Source of the DNA: a bacterium
Lineage (GTDB): Bacteria; SZUA-79; Acidulodesulfobacterales; Acidulodesulfobacteraceae
Assembly: GCA_021809845.1 (NCBI GenBank)
Contig: JAJZJW010000001.1
Location: 191,470 to 231,236, forward strand
DNA length: 39,767 nucleotides
Direction of reading: 5' to 3'
Of the stretch, positions 7,151-15,104 are shown piece after piece. Below the pieces are notes generated by a model, which saw only the letters and a program-made list of their open reading frames with translations, was not told the DNA's origin and did not search any database. How positions within the stretch are numbered: the first letter of the stretch is position 1; every line of letters starts with the position of its first letter. Both the position numbers and the translations under genes were made by a program.

Positions 7151-8182
7151 TTATTCGCCCCCGTTATATCTTTCTTCAACCCTGCTAAATTTATATACGG
7201 CTAAGGACAAAAGCCACGCGGACGTGAGTATTATAACGATGGCTCCGCCCAGCATGCCGAAAGAAACATTGTTGAAAAAGTCCCAAGGTTCTCCAGTCAG
7301 CTTAAATTCCATTCCTATGACCTGGAGCCATTCTAGCGTACCTATGCAGAATGCCAGAAAAACCGAAATGCTCGTAATTGAAATATTATAGAATATTTTT
7401 CTGAGAGGATTTAAGAATGCCCAGCTATAGGCAAACTGCATTATGACACCGTCGGAAGAATCGAGCAGCATCATACCCGCCGAGAATATTAAGGGCAGTA
7501 TCATGACATCTATAAGCGGATGCCCCGATGAAGCAAACAGCGCGGACATAGAAAGTATGGCGACCTCGCTTGCGGTATCAAAACCTAGTCCGAATAAAAT
7601 ACCTACAAACAGCATCTGCCAGCTCGACGTTATGAGTTTCATGATGCTGCTGAAATACCGGAACATGAACCCTCTTTTTAGAAGTTCTTCTTCTATCTTT
7701 TTATTTTTAAGGTTTTTAAAATCCCTGGCTATTTTAACGATGCTTATCAGGATAATCACGTTCATAAAAGCTATAAGGTACAAAAATAGAGCCGAAACAC
7801 CCGTGCCTATTATACCTGTTATATCGCCTAATTCTGGGTAAGCCTTGACTACGAATTTTCCTATTATTACGGTAGTTATGGTAAGTACGAAAACCGAAAC
7901 GGAATGCCCAACAGAAAAAAAGAATCCTACGCCTACCGGCCTTTTCCCGTCGTTCATTAATTTTCTGGTGGTATTGTCTATCGCTGCAATGTGGTCGGCG
8001 TCCAATGCATGCTTTAACCCAAAGAAAAAGGCAAGCGCGCCGAGGCTGAGCATAGTAGGAAACGACTGTGACCTGTCGACTAAGATAATTACGGAAATTA
8101 AAAGATAGGAAATTAATAATATGTAAAGCGAAACGACCCTTTGTTTAAAGCTGAAAGAATTGAAAAAATTGCGTGAAAACAT
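7151..8182 (-). CDS. NiCoT-family nickel/cobalt permease
   Basis: 343 residues with about eight hydrophobic segments. The NiCoT signature HALDADHIAAIDNTTRK in the second membrane segment gives the metal-binding H58-x4-D63-H64 pattern, and GLGFDTASEVAILSMSA plus GMMLLDSSDGVIMQFAY are further family boxes. It imports Ni2+ or Co2+ across the inner membrane. A cobalamin riboswitch directly upstream points to cobalt as the physiological substrate. GGGAGG (8193-8198 on the complementary strand) precedes the ATG. Its GC content is clearly above that of neighbouring genes, which together with the integrase remnant suggests horizontal acquisition. Confidence 0.93.
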   Translation of the reverse strand: MFSRNFFNSFSFKQRVVSLYILLISYLLISVIILVDRSQSFPTMLSLGALAFFFGLKHALDADHIAAIDNTTRKLMNDGKRPVGVGFFFSVGHSVSVFVLTITTVIIGKFVVKAYPELGDITGIIGTGVSALFLYLIAFMNVIILISIVKIARDFKNLKNKKIEEELLKRGFMFRYFSSIMKLITSSWQMLFVGILFGLGFDTASEVAILSMSALFASSGHPLIDVMILPLIFSAGMMLLDSSDGVIMQFAYSWAFLNPLRKIFYNISITSISVFLAFCIGTLEWLQVIGMEFKLTGEPWDFFNNVSFGMLGGAIVIILTSAWLLSLAVYKFSRVEERYNGGE

Positions 8183-8220
8183 AATTAGACCTCCCGCTAA
8201 TTAAATTAAAATGTTATCTA

Positions 8221-8405
8221 AAAGCAGGTCTTCCGGCTTAAACATGAGAACATTCCGCCTTCCCGGTATTTTAAATTTATTTACCAGTGGCGCATTGGAA
8301 TGCTCTTAATAACAAATTAAATAAAGACAAAAACTCGTTATAAGTTATCACGGCTGCGGGTACAGTACAGGATTTACACCTGTTTCCCTTAACTTTTAAG
8401 ATAAA
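8221..8405 (-). promoter_or_regulatory. Cobalamin riboswitch upstream of the Ni/Co permease
   Basis: On the minus strand the order is: GGGAAACAGGTGTAAATCCTG, ACTGTACCCGCAGCCGTGAT, GCGCCACTGG, CCGGGAAGGCGG, then GCCGGAAGACCTGC. These are the conserved blocks of the AdoCbl riboswitch, including the B12 box region. It ends about 40 nt before the permease ATG, so it probably acts by masking the ribosome binding site or by termination when cobalamin is abundant. Confidence 0.93.
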
Positions 8406-8668
8406 GTTTGGTTGATATTCTTTTACAATGAACGATTTTTCATAAATATTATCATGCATAAAATAATTAGTGTCAAGTCTTTTTTCAAACTTAGCACATT
8501 CTTAGCACCTTTTTCAGACTTAGTTGTTATCCAAGCCTGGATTAGGCTATCCGACTGACAACAATTTGCCATCTCTGTGAGCTGCCATCCGCCATCAGTT
8601 ACGTTTTTAACCGTAAAATAATTTATGCCGCAGTTAATCCTTATTATTTTCCAAAATAGTTATAAACT
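8406..8668. other. Spacer upstream of the riboswitch
   Basis: No gene supported. A short inverted repeat AGCCT-ggatt-AGGCT lies near 8533-8547, and the segment 8560-8620 is GC-richer than its surroundings. The promoter for the minus-strand riboswitch transcript should be here, and the 3' end of the small minus-strand gene at 8669 abuts it. Confidence 0.35.
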
Positions 8669-8965
8669 TTAATATTTAATAATATAATTATAATCAAGCA
8701 ATTTTTTCGCGAACTGCGTATTGTTGAGAAATGTAAATTTTTTATAGAAAGGATTTTTCTCTTTAAAATTGTAAAAATAACTTACCGTTCCGAGCATATC
8801 AAGCATTTCAATGTTCTTAACGATTAAAGAACTCGCGGCGTCCTCTAACTGTAACTTATTGTCAAGTAAAAAAATATCAACCTTGTCATTAAGGAGGGTC
8901 AATCCAGTTGCCACTCGTAAGGCTTCTGCTTGTCTGTCGTACAATATAAAGGCAATTTTTTTCAT
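8669..8965 (-). CDS. Small DsrE-like protein
   Basis: 98 residues starting MKKIAFILYDRQAEALRVATGLTLLNDKVDIFLLD, a beta-alpha-beta opening with the alternation expected of DsrE/DsrF-type small proteins that relay sulfur or bind nucleotides. The conserved Cys of catalytic DsrE members is absent, so sulfur relay by this residue is unlikely. Its ATG overlaps the panD stop as ATGA (8962-8965), indicating translational coupling with panD. Fold assignment is tentative. Confidence 0.4.
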   Translation of the reverse strand: MKKIAFILYDRQAEALRVATGLTLLNDKVDIFLLDNKLQLEDAASSLIVKNIEMLDMLGTVSYFYNFKEKNPFYKKFTFLNNTQFAKKLLDYNYIIKY

Positions 8966-9318
8966 GATTTCTTGATGATTTTATTTTTATCGTTGACATA
9001 AACAAGTTTGGGGATAAATGCAGAAGCCTTTTCGTCATTATATAAAGCAAACGTTGCGATAATGATTATATCGTTAATCTGCACTAGTCTTGATGCAGCC
9101 CCGTTTACTATTATATCGCCGGAGTTTTTTGGAGCTACAATAGCGTATGTGTCAAATCTGCTGCCGTTGTTAACATCCCAGATGCTTACTTTTTCGTATG
9201 GCAAAATATCAGCTTCATCCATTAATCTTTTGTCTATTGAAATAGAACCTTCATATTCAAGATTTGCATCCGTAATTCTAACCCTGTGGAGTTTCGATTT
9301 TAAAAGAAATCTTTGCAT
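8962..9318 (-). CDS. panD: Aspartate 1-decarboxylase
   Basis: 118 residues, the normal length. MQRFLLKSKLHRVRITDANLEYEGSISID holds the conserved self-cleavage site Gly24-Ser25, where Ser25 becomes the pyruvoyl cofactor; Lys9 (LKSKLHR) and Tyr22 are the family's conserved residues, and NGAAARL is present as NGAASRL. It makes beta-alanine from aspartate for pantothenate and CoA synthesis. No other pan gene is in view; it is coupled to a small DsrE-like gene. Confidence 0.96.
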   Translation of the reverse strand: MQRFLLKSKLHRVRITDANLEYEGSISIDKRLMDEADILPYEKVSIWDVNNGSRFDTYAIVAPKNSGDIIVNGAASRLVQINDIIIIATFALYNDEKASAFIPKLVYVNDKNKIIKKS

Positions 9319-9348
9319 TTATTTATTTTTATAAATTTCAGTATTTTT

Positions 9349-9585
9349 GAATTATTTTTTAATTTATTTTTTAAATTATTTATTATTTAGTTAGTAGTTT
9401 ATACTGATATGGTTTATATTTATAATTATAAAATTTAAAACTTAAATCCTAACATACTGAAATTTTGAATTATTTTTTAATTTATTTTTTAAATTATTTA
9501 TTATTTAGTTAATAGTTTATACCGATATGGTTTATATTTATAATTATAAAATTTAAAACTTAAATTTAAAACTTTCTGAATATAA
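9349..9585. repeat. 119-bp duplicated spacer between fxsA and panD
   Basis: gaattattttttaatttattttttaaa starts at 9349 and again at 9468 and each copy continues for about 110 bp with few changes (tactga/taccga, aatcct/aattta). The second copy runs up to and over the 3' end of the minus-strand fxsA gene, so the repeat again spans a gene end. Confidence 0.85.
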
Positions 9586-10024
9586 TAAATTTTTTTTTAA
9601 GCGATTCTTCATCTTCAGCATAAGTATTATCAGAATCATAATAGCTGACAGAATCCTTAAATTTATTCTTAAAATATTTAAATATCAGATATAATAAAAA
9701 ATAATTTAAGAATGGTATCAAAAATAATATTGCCAAGACATCCGTTAAGAAACCGGGCAATAAAAATAATAGTCCGGCTATAAAAAAAGAGGCAGTTTTT
9801 AATAAATTTTTTGATGGAGACTTCCCATTGCTAAAATCTATTAATGAGTTTTGAAATGAATTACTTTTTATTTTTTTAGATATTATATAGCCTGCAATAC
9901 TGAATCCTATCAGAAGTAAAAAAGCGTAAAAAAAACCTATTTTGAAGGCAACCTCGACAAAGATATACACTTCAACAAATATATAAACCAAGGCTATAAA
10001 AAAAAATTTTGCTATAATTCCCAT
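9566..10024 (-). CDS. fxsA: FxsA family membrane protein
   Basis: 152 residues. The block FIAGLLFLLPGFLTDVLAILFLIPF (two membrane segments around a PGFLTD turn) is the FxsA signature; two further hydrophobic segments precede it. FxsA family proteins are inner-membrane proteins; E. coli FxsA eases F exclusion of phage T7, and the general function is not known. The first membrane segment contains an in-frame duplication YIFVEVYIFVEV (18 bp). The C-terminal 30 residues are charged. Confidence 0.85.
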   Translation of the reverse strand: MGIIAKFFFIALVYIFVEVYIFVEVAFKIGFFYAFLLLIGFSIAGYIISKKIKSNSFQNSLIDFSNGKSPSKNLLKTASFFIAGLLFLLPGFLTDVLAILFLIPFLNYFLLYLIFKYFKNKFKDSVSYYDSDNTYAEDEESLKKKFIIFRKF

Positions 10025-10254
10025 AATTATTAATTGTATATTTTTTTTGTTATCAAGTCAAATTTATAAGATGTTGCAGTTAATTATTAAGAAGATGTAG
10101 TTAAAAATGCATTAAAATTTTACTATTTACAAAATATAATAATTATGTAATATATAATAATGTATAAAAAATATGTAATATTTATTAACCTAATTAATAA
10201 TATGCAAAAATACATAGAAAATATTAAGCTTTAATCAAAAGGAGAAAATAAATT
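10025..10254. promoter_or_regulatory. Divergent intergenic region (fxsA / haem sensor)
   Basis: The two flanking genes diverge, so both promoters should lie here. It is very AT-rich with several TATAAT-like words (for example around 10133 and 10156), none with a clear -35 partner. AAAGGAG at 10239-10245 is a good ribosome binding site for ATG 10255. Confidence 0.4.
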
Positions 10255-11151
10255 ATGTTTTTTAAAAATTTGTCTCTAAAATCAAAGTTTATTTTTATAA
10301 TGGTAATAGTAGGGTTTATTGCCAACGTTATGGTGGCTATAGGCGCTTTTTACTTTATACAGCATTTTAAGGAAAAAACATTAATGCATGAATCGAAAAT
10401 GATATTATACTCCGAAAAGGCATCAAGAGATTATACTTCCCAAACTCTCAGACCGGCAGTGTTGAAAGCAACGCCTAAATTTGTCATGCAGGCAGAGTCT
10501 GCCACATTTGTAGCTCTAGGCATAGCTAAGATAATAAAAAAATTTATGCCGGATTATATTTACTCCGAACCTACGTTGAATCCTTTAAATTTGAAAAATA
10601 AAGCAGATAAATTTCAGTCGGGGATTATACGGAAGTTCAAAGCAGACCCGTCTATTAAATCTTTAAACGGTTTCCATAATTTTAAAGGTCATTCTTATTT
10701 TTATGTTATGGAACCAGTGGTTGTAAGGTCCGGTTGCATGCTGTGCCACGGCAATCCGCAGAATGCTCCCAAAGCCATTGTCGCTAAATATGGCAGCACG
10801 CATGGTTTTCACTGGAAAATAGGTCATATTGTAGGGGCTCTAAGTGTGATTATACCAACAAGAGATATAGACAGAACGGCATTAAAAAATGCTATATTAA
10901 TTGCAGTCGCAATTTTCGTATTGCCTTTTATCGCTCTTATAATAGCTTTATTTTTTATTAACAAATTTATCATTAAACCAATTCATGAAATGACCAAATT
11001 AGCAGAAGATGTTTCTACCGGAAAATCTAATGAAGATTTTAAAGTTAAAAGTGATGATGAGATAGGAGCTCTCGCAAGGTCTTTTAACAGACTTAAAAAG
11101 AGTTATATTAAAGCTGTTGAAATGTTAGCCGATAAAAATAGAAAAGATTAA
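10255..11151 (+). CDS. Tll0287-like (DUF3365) c-haem sensor with HAMP, no output domain
   Basis: 298 residues: membrane segment about 12-35, an extracytoplasmic domain, membrane segment about 212-238, then a HAMP domain (FIIKPIHEMTKLAEDVSTGK ... DEIGALARSFNRLKKS) and a stop about ten residues later. The outer domain ends in GCMLCHG, a CxxCH c-haem site (Cys161, Cys164, His165) typical of DUF3365 sensors that follow redox state or bind gases. Normally such proteins continue into a kinase, chemoreceptor or cyclase module; here none exists, and no partner gene follows. It may regulate another membrane protein by HAMP pairing, or be a truncated receptor. Confidence 0.8.
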   Translation: MFFKNLSLKSKFIFIMVIVGFIANVMVAIGAFYFIQHFKEKTLMHESKMILYSEKASRDYTSQTLRPAVLKATPKFVMQAESATFVALGIAKIIKKFMPDYIYSEPTLNPLNLKNKADKFQSGIIRKFKADPSIKSLNGFHNFKGHSYFYVMEPVVVRSGCMLCHGNPQNAPKAIVAKYGSTHGFHWKIGHIVGALSVIIPTRDIDRTALKNAILIAVAIFVLPFIALIIALFFINKFIIKPIHEMTKLAEDVSTGKSNEDFKVKSDDEIGALARSFNRLKKSYIKAVEMLADKNRKD

Positions 11152-11160
11152 AACTAAAAA

Positions 11161-11335
11161 TTGTTACTTAAATAAATGTTACTTTAATAAATAAATTGTT
11201 ACTTAAATAAATGTTACTTTAATAAATAAATTGTTACTTAAATAAATGTTACTTTAATAAATAAATTGTTACTTAAATAAATGTTACTTTAATAAATAAA
11301 TTGTTACTTAAATAAATGTTACTTGAATAAATTGA
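11161..11335. repeat. 35-bp tandem repeat x5
   Basis: The unit ttgttacttaaataaatg-ttactttaataaataaa starts at 11161, 11196, 11231, 11266 and 11301. The first four are identical and the last one is degenerate. It begins ten bases after the haem sensor stop. Confidence 0.95.
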
Positions 11336-11344
11336 AAATTTTTT

Positions 11345-11630
11345 TATTTAAGATATAATTTAACTGTGCAGCAAAGATTAATTTAAATTAAATTCTTATT
11401 AATTTTCTTATTAATTAATATTCATGTTGCTTCAGCCTTGTTTAAGATATAATTTAATTGTGCAGCAAAGATTAATTTAAAGTAAATTCTTAATTGCTAT
11501 TCATGTTGCTTTAGCCTTGTCTGCTCTTGAAACTCAAATTTTATTATCTATTTTATTTTTTTATTATTTTATTATCTATTCTAGTATTTATTTTAATATT
11601 TAATCTTATTCTTAAATAAAAGGTGCAGAA
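11345..11630. repeat. Duplicated block in the leader of the glucan cluster
   Basis: The block from ttaagatataatttaa through gtgcagcaaagattaattt to attcatgttgctt(c/t)agccttg occurs twice, at about 11347-11440 and 11443-11517. The second copy lacks about 20 bp internally. Neither copy contains a gene. The rest, to 11630, is T-rich and leads into the ribosome binding site AGGTG before ATG 11631. Confidence 0.75.
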
Positions 11631-13043
11631 ATGGATATTTACGAAAGGAATGGCAATGTTTTTTTAATTTTTGACGATAAAATTATAGAAAATTTCAGTA
11701 GTAAGAAAAAGAAAAATATATATTCTAAATTAAAAGATAAAAAAAAATATTCATCTGTGCTTAATAATTTGCATATTACTGCAGATGAAGACAGTAAACT
11801 TCATAATAAAAGAAAAATAGCTAAAACATTTAATCCTTCGCTAGGCGGTATTCTGTTAATCAAAAATGAAGAAATATGCGACATAGAAGACAATGCGCTG
11901 CTTGAGGAATTTGACAAATTATGCAAACTTATAGAAAACGACTACGGTTTGAATATTTTTAACTATATGTTAAATGAAATTTATGAAGAAGAAAGGCAGG
12001 AAAAATATTTTGAAATAGAAACCTTTAATTATAATTTTATATCGCATAGAGCAGTAAAAAGCAATTTGGTGTCAGACTTTGTGAAAGAATTGAATAATTT
12101 TATAGAAAATAATTTTTTTAAAAATATTAAAAAAATAAATAAAAAAGCCGAAACGAATATTGAAAATAATGCAAAGTATAATAAAATACATAAACCGGAT
12201 AAAATTAAAAAAAATAAAACAGAGTATAGCCAACATAATTATAATCAACATAACGATAATATTGTCAGCAAAAAAAAGAATAATGATAACGCCGCAGAAT
12301 ATACCAATAACCATAATGAGGAAAATTTGCGCAGTACGTCTTTGGAATCCAAACCTTTGAGAACCGAAACGGTTAAAAACGCTGCAGGATTAAATTCAAA
12401 ATCTGTCGTAATACCTAAAACAGAGTCTATTGCAAAATCGAAATTTGAAATAATACTTGAAACAGCAAAGGCTATCGCCGCAGAAAATACCGAGTCAAAA
12501 CTTTTAACAGATATTCACTCCGAAATCAACTTAATATCTTTAAGCTGGAGTTCGCTCAGCCCTAAAGATACCGCACCGATACTTGAAGAAGGTGTTCCAA
12601 TCGAAATTAATAATTCAAGCTGGATAAGAATGTATTTTCAAAAACCCAGAGTAAGAAAGATAGTATGGAGACTCAGAGATAAACCTGATGCCGATAATTT
12701 AAAGCCGCTGCTGAGGGTATATGCGGACGAAAATATGTTGTGGTATGAGACGCTGGATTCCCTTACTGGTGATAAATATATAATTCTTTCAGAAGATATT
12801 GAGCTATCAAGAGTCTGGGCAGAATTAGGCTATGTTGCCGAGACAAATGAATTTATATTTATTGCAAGAACTCCCCTGTGGCCTCCAGAGTGCTTATTTA
12901 AATCTTCTCCAGTTAAATATTCTCTAAAAAAATCATTAAATAATAAAATATGTTTTATTGGCGCTACGGAAAATCTGCCTGAACAGAATAATCTAGTGAA
13001 TACCGCGTTTACATCATCAGGAGGCGGATTTTACGTAGAATAA
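11631..13043 (+). CDS. DUF4912-like protein heading the glucan cluster
   Basis: 470 residues. N-terminal about 180 residues are charged and not recognised. Residues about 180-250 are a Lys/Asn/His-rich low-complexity linker. The C-terminal half (SWIRMYFQKPRVRKIVWRL ... LRVYADENMLWYETLD ... AELGYVAETNEFIFIARTPLW-PPEC) has the pattern of DUF4912: an aromatic beta-sheet resembling a carbohydrate-binding fold, with the terminal ArT-x-PP. DUF4912 proteins are often found next to GH57 enzymes, and here a GH57 gene follows directly. A glucan-binding or scaffold role is inferred. Confidence 0.55.
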   Translation: MDIYERNGNVFLIFDDKIIENFSSKKKKNIYSKLKDKKKYSSVLNNLHITADEDSKLHNKRKIAKTFNPSLGGILLIKNEEICDIEDNALLEEFDKLCKLIENDYGLNIFNYMLNEIYEEERQEKYFEIETFNYNFISHRAVKSNLVSDFVKELNNFIENNFFKNIKKINKKAETNIENNAKYNKIHKPDKIKKNKTEYSQHNYNQHNDNIVSKKKNNDNAAEYTNNHNEENLRSTSLESKPLRTETVKNAAGLNSKSVVIPKTESIAKSKFEIILETAKAIAAENTESKLLTDIHSEINLISLSWSSLSPKDTAPILEEGVPIEINNSSWIRMYFQKPRVRKIVWRLRDKPDADNLKPLLRVYADENMLWYETLDSLTGDKYIILSEDIELSRVWAELGYVAETNEFIFIARTPLWPPECLFKSSPVKYSLKKSLNNKICFIGATENLPEQNNLVNTAFTSSGGGFYVE

Positions 13044-13049
13044 TAAAAC

Positions 13050-13240
13050 GAAATCACAAAATAATCAAGAAGACAATTGTAAAACAAAATGATAAAACAA
13101 TCAAAAGGGCAATTGTAAAACAAAGTCGCAAAATAATCAAGAAGACAACATAAAACAAAACAAAGTCGCAAAATAATAATAAAGAAGACAATTGTAAAAC
13201 AAAGTCGCAAAATAATCAAGAAGACAACATAAAACAGAAC
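13050..13240. repeat. Degenerate repeats (caattgtaaaacaaagtcgcaaaataatcaagaaga)
   Basis: The words caattgtaaaacaaa, gtcgcaaaataatcaag and aagacaacataaaaca recur four or more times in varied order between the DUF4912-like gene and the first GH57 gene. It is a decayed or shuffled tandem array with no coding signal. Confidence 0.75.
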
Positions 13241-13288
13241 AATAAGACAATAGGTGAAGCAATAAATGAGGAGTGAGACGATATTATC

Positions 13289-14932
13289 ATGATTACAGAA
13301 AAATCTAAATGGGTACCTGTTCTACATTTTCACCTTCCTTTTATAAGACATCCGGAAATGTCTAAATATTTAGAAGAAGAATGGTATTTTGAAGCTGTGA
13401 CTGAAACATATTTGCCCTTATTGGAAGCCTTTGACAATCTTGAAAGAGACGGTGTAGATTATAATTTAACCATTTCTTTAACGCCCACTCTTTTAACAAT
13501 GATGGCTGACCCGCTGCTTTCCGAGAGGTTGCTCAATTATGTCAATGCCAGGGTTAAAGTTCTCGATGAAGAAGCATTTAGAACTCAGACAGACCCCGAT
13601 TTTCATCCCGTAACATTATTTTATAGGGAAAGGTACAAGAACTGGGCTGCTAAGCTGAATAATGGCGGCGGACAGTATATAATAAACCAGATGCTAAAAC
13701 ATAATAAATTGGGTCACGTTAAAATAATAACTTCTGCCGCAACGCATGGTTTTTTATTGTTTATGGTAGGAGAACCTGAAACCATAGTTGCTCAAATACA
13801 GGTTGGAGTTGAAACTCATGAAAAATTGCTTGGAATTAAACCTTCGGGAATATGGCTGCCGGAATGTGGGTATACCGCAGGTTTTGATGCTATTTTAAGC
13901 AGATACGGAATATTTTATACTTTCTTAGACCAGCACGGAATAGAAATGGCTTTTCCGGAACCGCCAAACGGTTGTTTTTCACCTGTCGTTACACCTTTTG
14001 GGCTTGTCACTTTTGGAAGAGACCCTGAAAGTTCAAGACAGGTTTGGTCGAGTAAGGAAGGGTATCCGGGAACTCCTATTTATAGAGAATTTTATAGAGA
14101 TATTGGATTTGACCTTGACCTGCCTCACCTGACTCCGTTAAAGCATGGAAGTATTAAGACGTTTACAGGATTAAAATATTATGCTATTACCGGCACCGGA
14201 ACTTATAAAGAAGCCTATAGACCCGGCGCAGCAAAGAGAAAAGCCTTGGAACATGCCGAGCAGTTCACATATAACAGGGTATTGCAAGGGAATTCTTTAA
14301 AAAATGCGATGGAAGAACCACCTGTAATAGTTTCTATGTACGATGCCGAATTATTTGGACACTGGTGGTTCGAAGGTCCTTGGTGGTTAGAATCTGTTTT
14401 TAGAAAGTTAAATAACAACAGTGAGATAGAATCTGCATCCGCAGAAGATATATCTAAAAAAGCTCTTTCTAAAGTAAAATCTAAAAACGGAATGCTTTAT
14501 AGTCCTGAAGAGCGGGTATGGATTGCTCAGCCTGCCACATCTACATGGGGAGGCGGAGGTTACAGTGAGGTTTGGCTAAACGGTAAAAATGACCAAATCC
14601 AGCAATTTTTATCAGATGTGTCAATAAAATTAATAGATATATGTAAAAACAGGTATGATGAGGTAATTTACGGCGAGGCGCTAAACCAAGCCGCCAGAGA
14701 ATTAATGCTTGCAGAATCCAGCGATTGGCCGTTCCTGCTTTCTACGGGACAGGCTGTAAGCTACTCGGAAAGGCGTGTTAAAGCGCATTTGATAAGGGCA
14801 GGAAAATGCATATCCATGGCAATAGGAACCGAGTCATTTGACCAACAATGGTTTGATGATATATGCTATAAAGATAATATATTTCCGTGGATTAATGCTA
14901 AAGAACTCTATGGGAATGATATCTGTAATTAA
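13289..14932 (+). CDS. GH57 1,4-alpha-glucan branching enzyme
   Basis: 547 residues, typical of the GH57 branching enzyme group (Thermococcus kodakarensis TK1436 and Thermus enzymes). The HFHLP motif near residue 13, GIWLPECGY with nucleophile Glu192, and YDAELFGHWWFEGPWWLE with acid/base Asp352 match the known catalytic pair. The C-terminal helical region (DUF1957 type) follows, ending SSDWPFLLSTGQA. It makes alpha-1,6 branches in glycogen, replacing the GH13 GlgB that is absent from the window. GAGGAG at 13268-13273 lies upstream of the ATG. It stands second in a five-gene cluster ending in glgA. Confidence 0.88.
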   Translation: MITEKSKWVPVLHFHLPFIRHPEMSKYLEEEWYFEAVTETYLPLLEAFDNLERDGVDYNLTISLTPTLLTMMADPLLSERLLNYVNARVKVLDEEAFRTQTDPDFHPVTLFYRERYKNWAAKLNNGGGQYIINQMLKHNKLGHVKIITSAATHGFLLFMVGEPETIVAQIQVGVETHEKLLGIKPSGIWLPECGYTAGFDAILSRYGIFYTFLDQHGIEMAFPEPPNGCFSPVVTPFGLVTFGRDPESSRQVWSSKEGYPGTPIYREFYRDIGFDLDLPHLTPLKHGSIKTFTGLKYYAITGTGTYKEAYRPGAAKRKALEHAEQFTYNRVLQGNSLKNAMEEPPVIVSMYDAELFGHWWFEGPWWLESVFRKLNNNSEIESASAEDISKKALSKVKSKNGMLYSPEERVWIAQPATSTWGGGGYSEVWLNGKNDQIQQFLSDVSIKLIDICKNRYDEVIYGEALNQAARELMLAESSDWPFLLSTGQAVSYSERRVKAHLIRAGKCISMAIGTESFDQQWFDDICYKDNIFPWINAKELYGNDICN

Positions 14933-15104
14933 ATAATACTATATAGATACTGCTATAAAAACAATGCTATATTAAATACTGCTAAAATTAAATAATGCTA
15001 AATATATTATGGAGGCGTATAGGTTTAAATTTATAAATAATTAATTATATATTTATATATAGTATATAGTTATATATATTTAAACTGACGGTTTTAACTA
15101 ATTA
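14933..15104. other. Spacer between GH57 genes
   Basis: AT-rich with loose repeats of atactgctata/aatactgctaaa. A GGAGG at 15012-15016 is not followed by a usable start. An atatatttatatatagtatatag-type dyad sits near 15045-15080. Confidence 0.3.

Noticed and set aside
8277-8459. 60-residue minus-strand frame inside the riboswitch
   Set aside because: It overlaps the conserved cobalamin riboswitch blocks and has no family pattern.
12072-12360. Frames on both strands inside the DUF4912-like gene
   Set aside because: Low-complexity shadows of the Lys/Asn-rich linker, without start signals.
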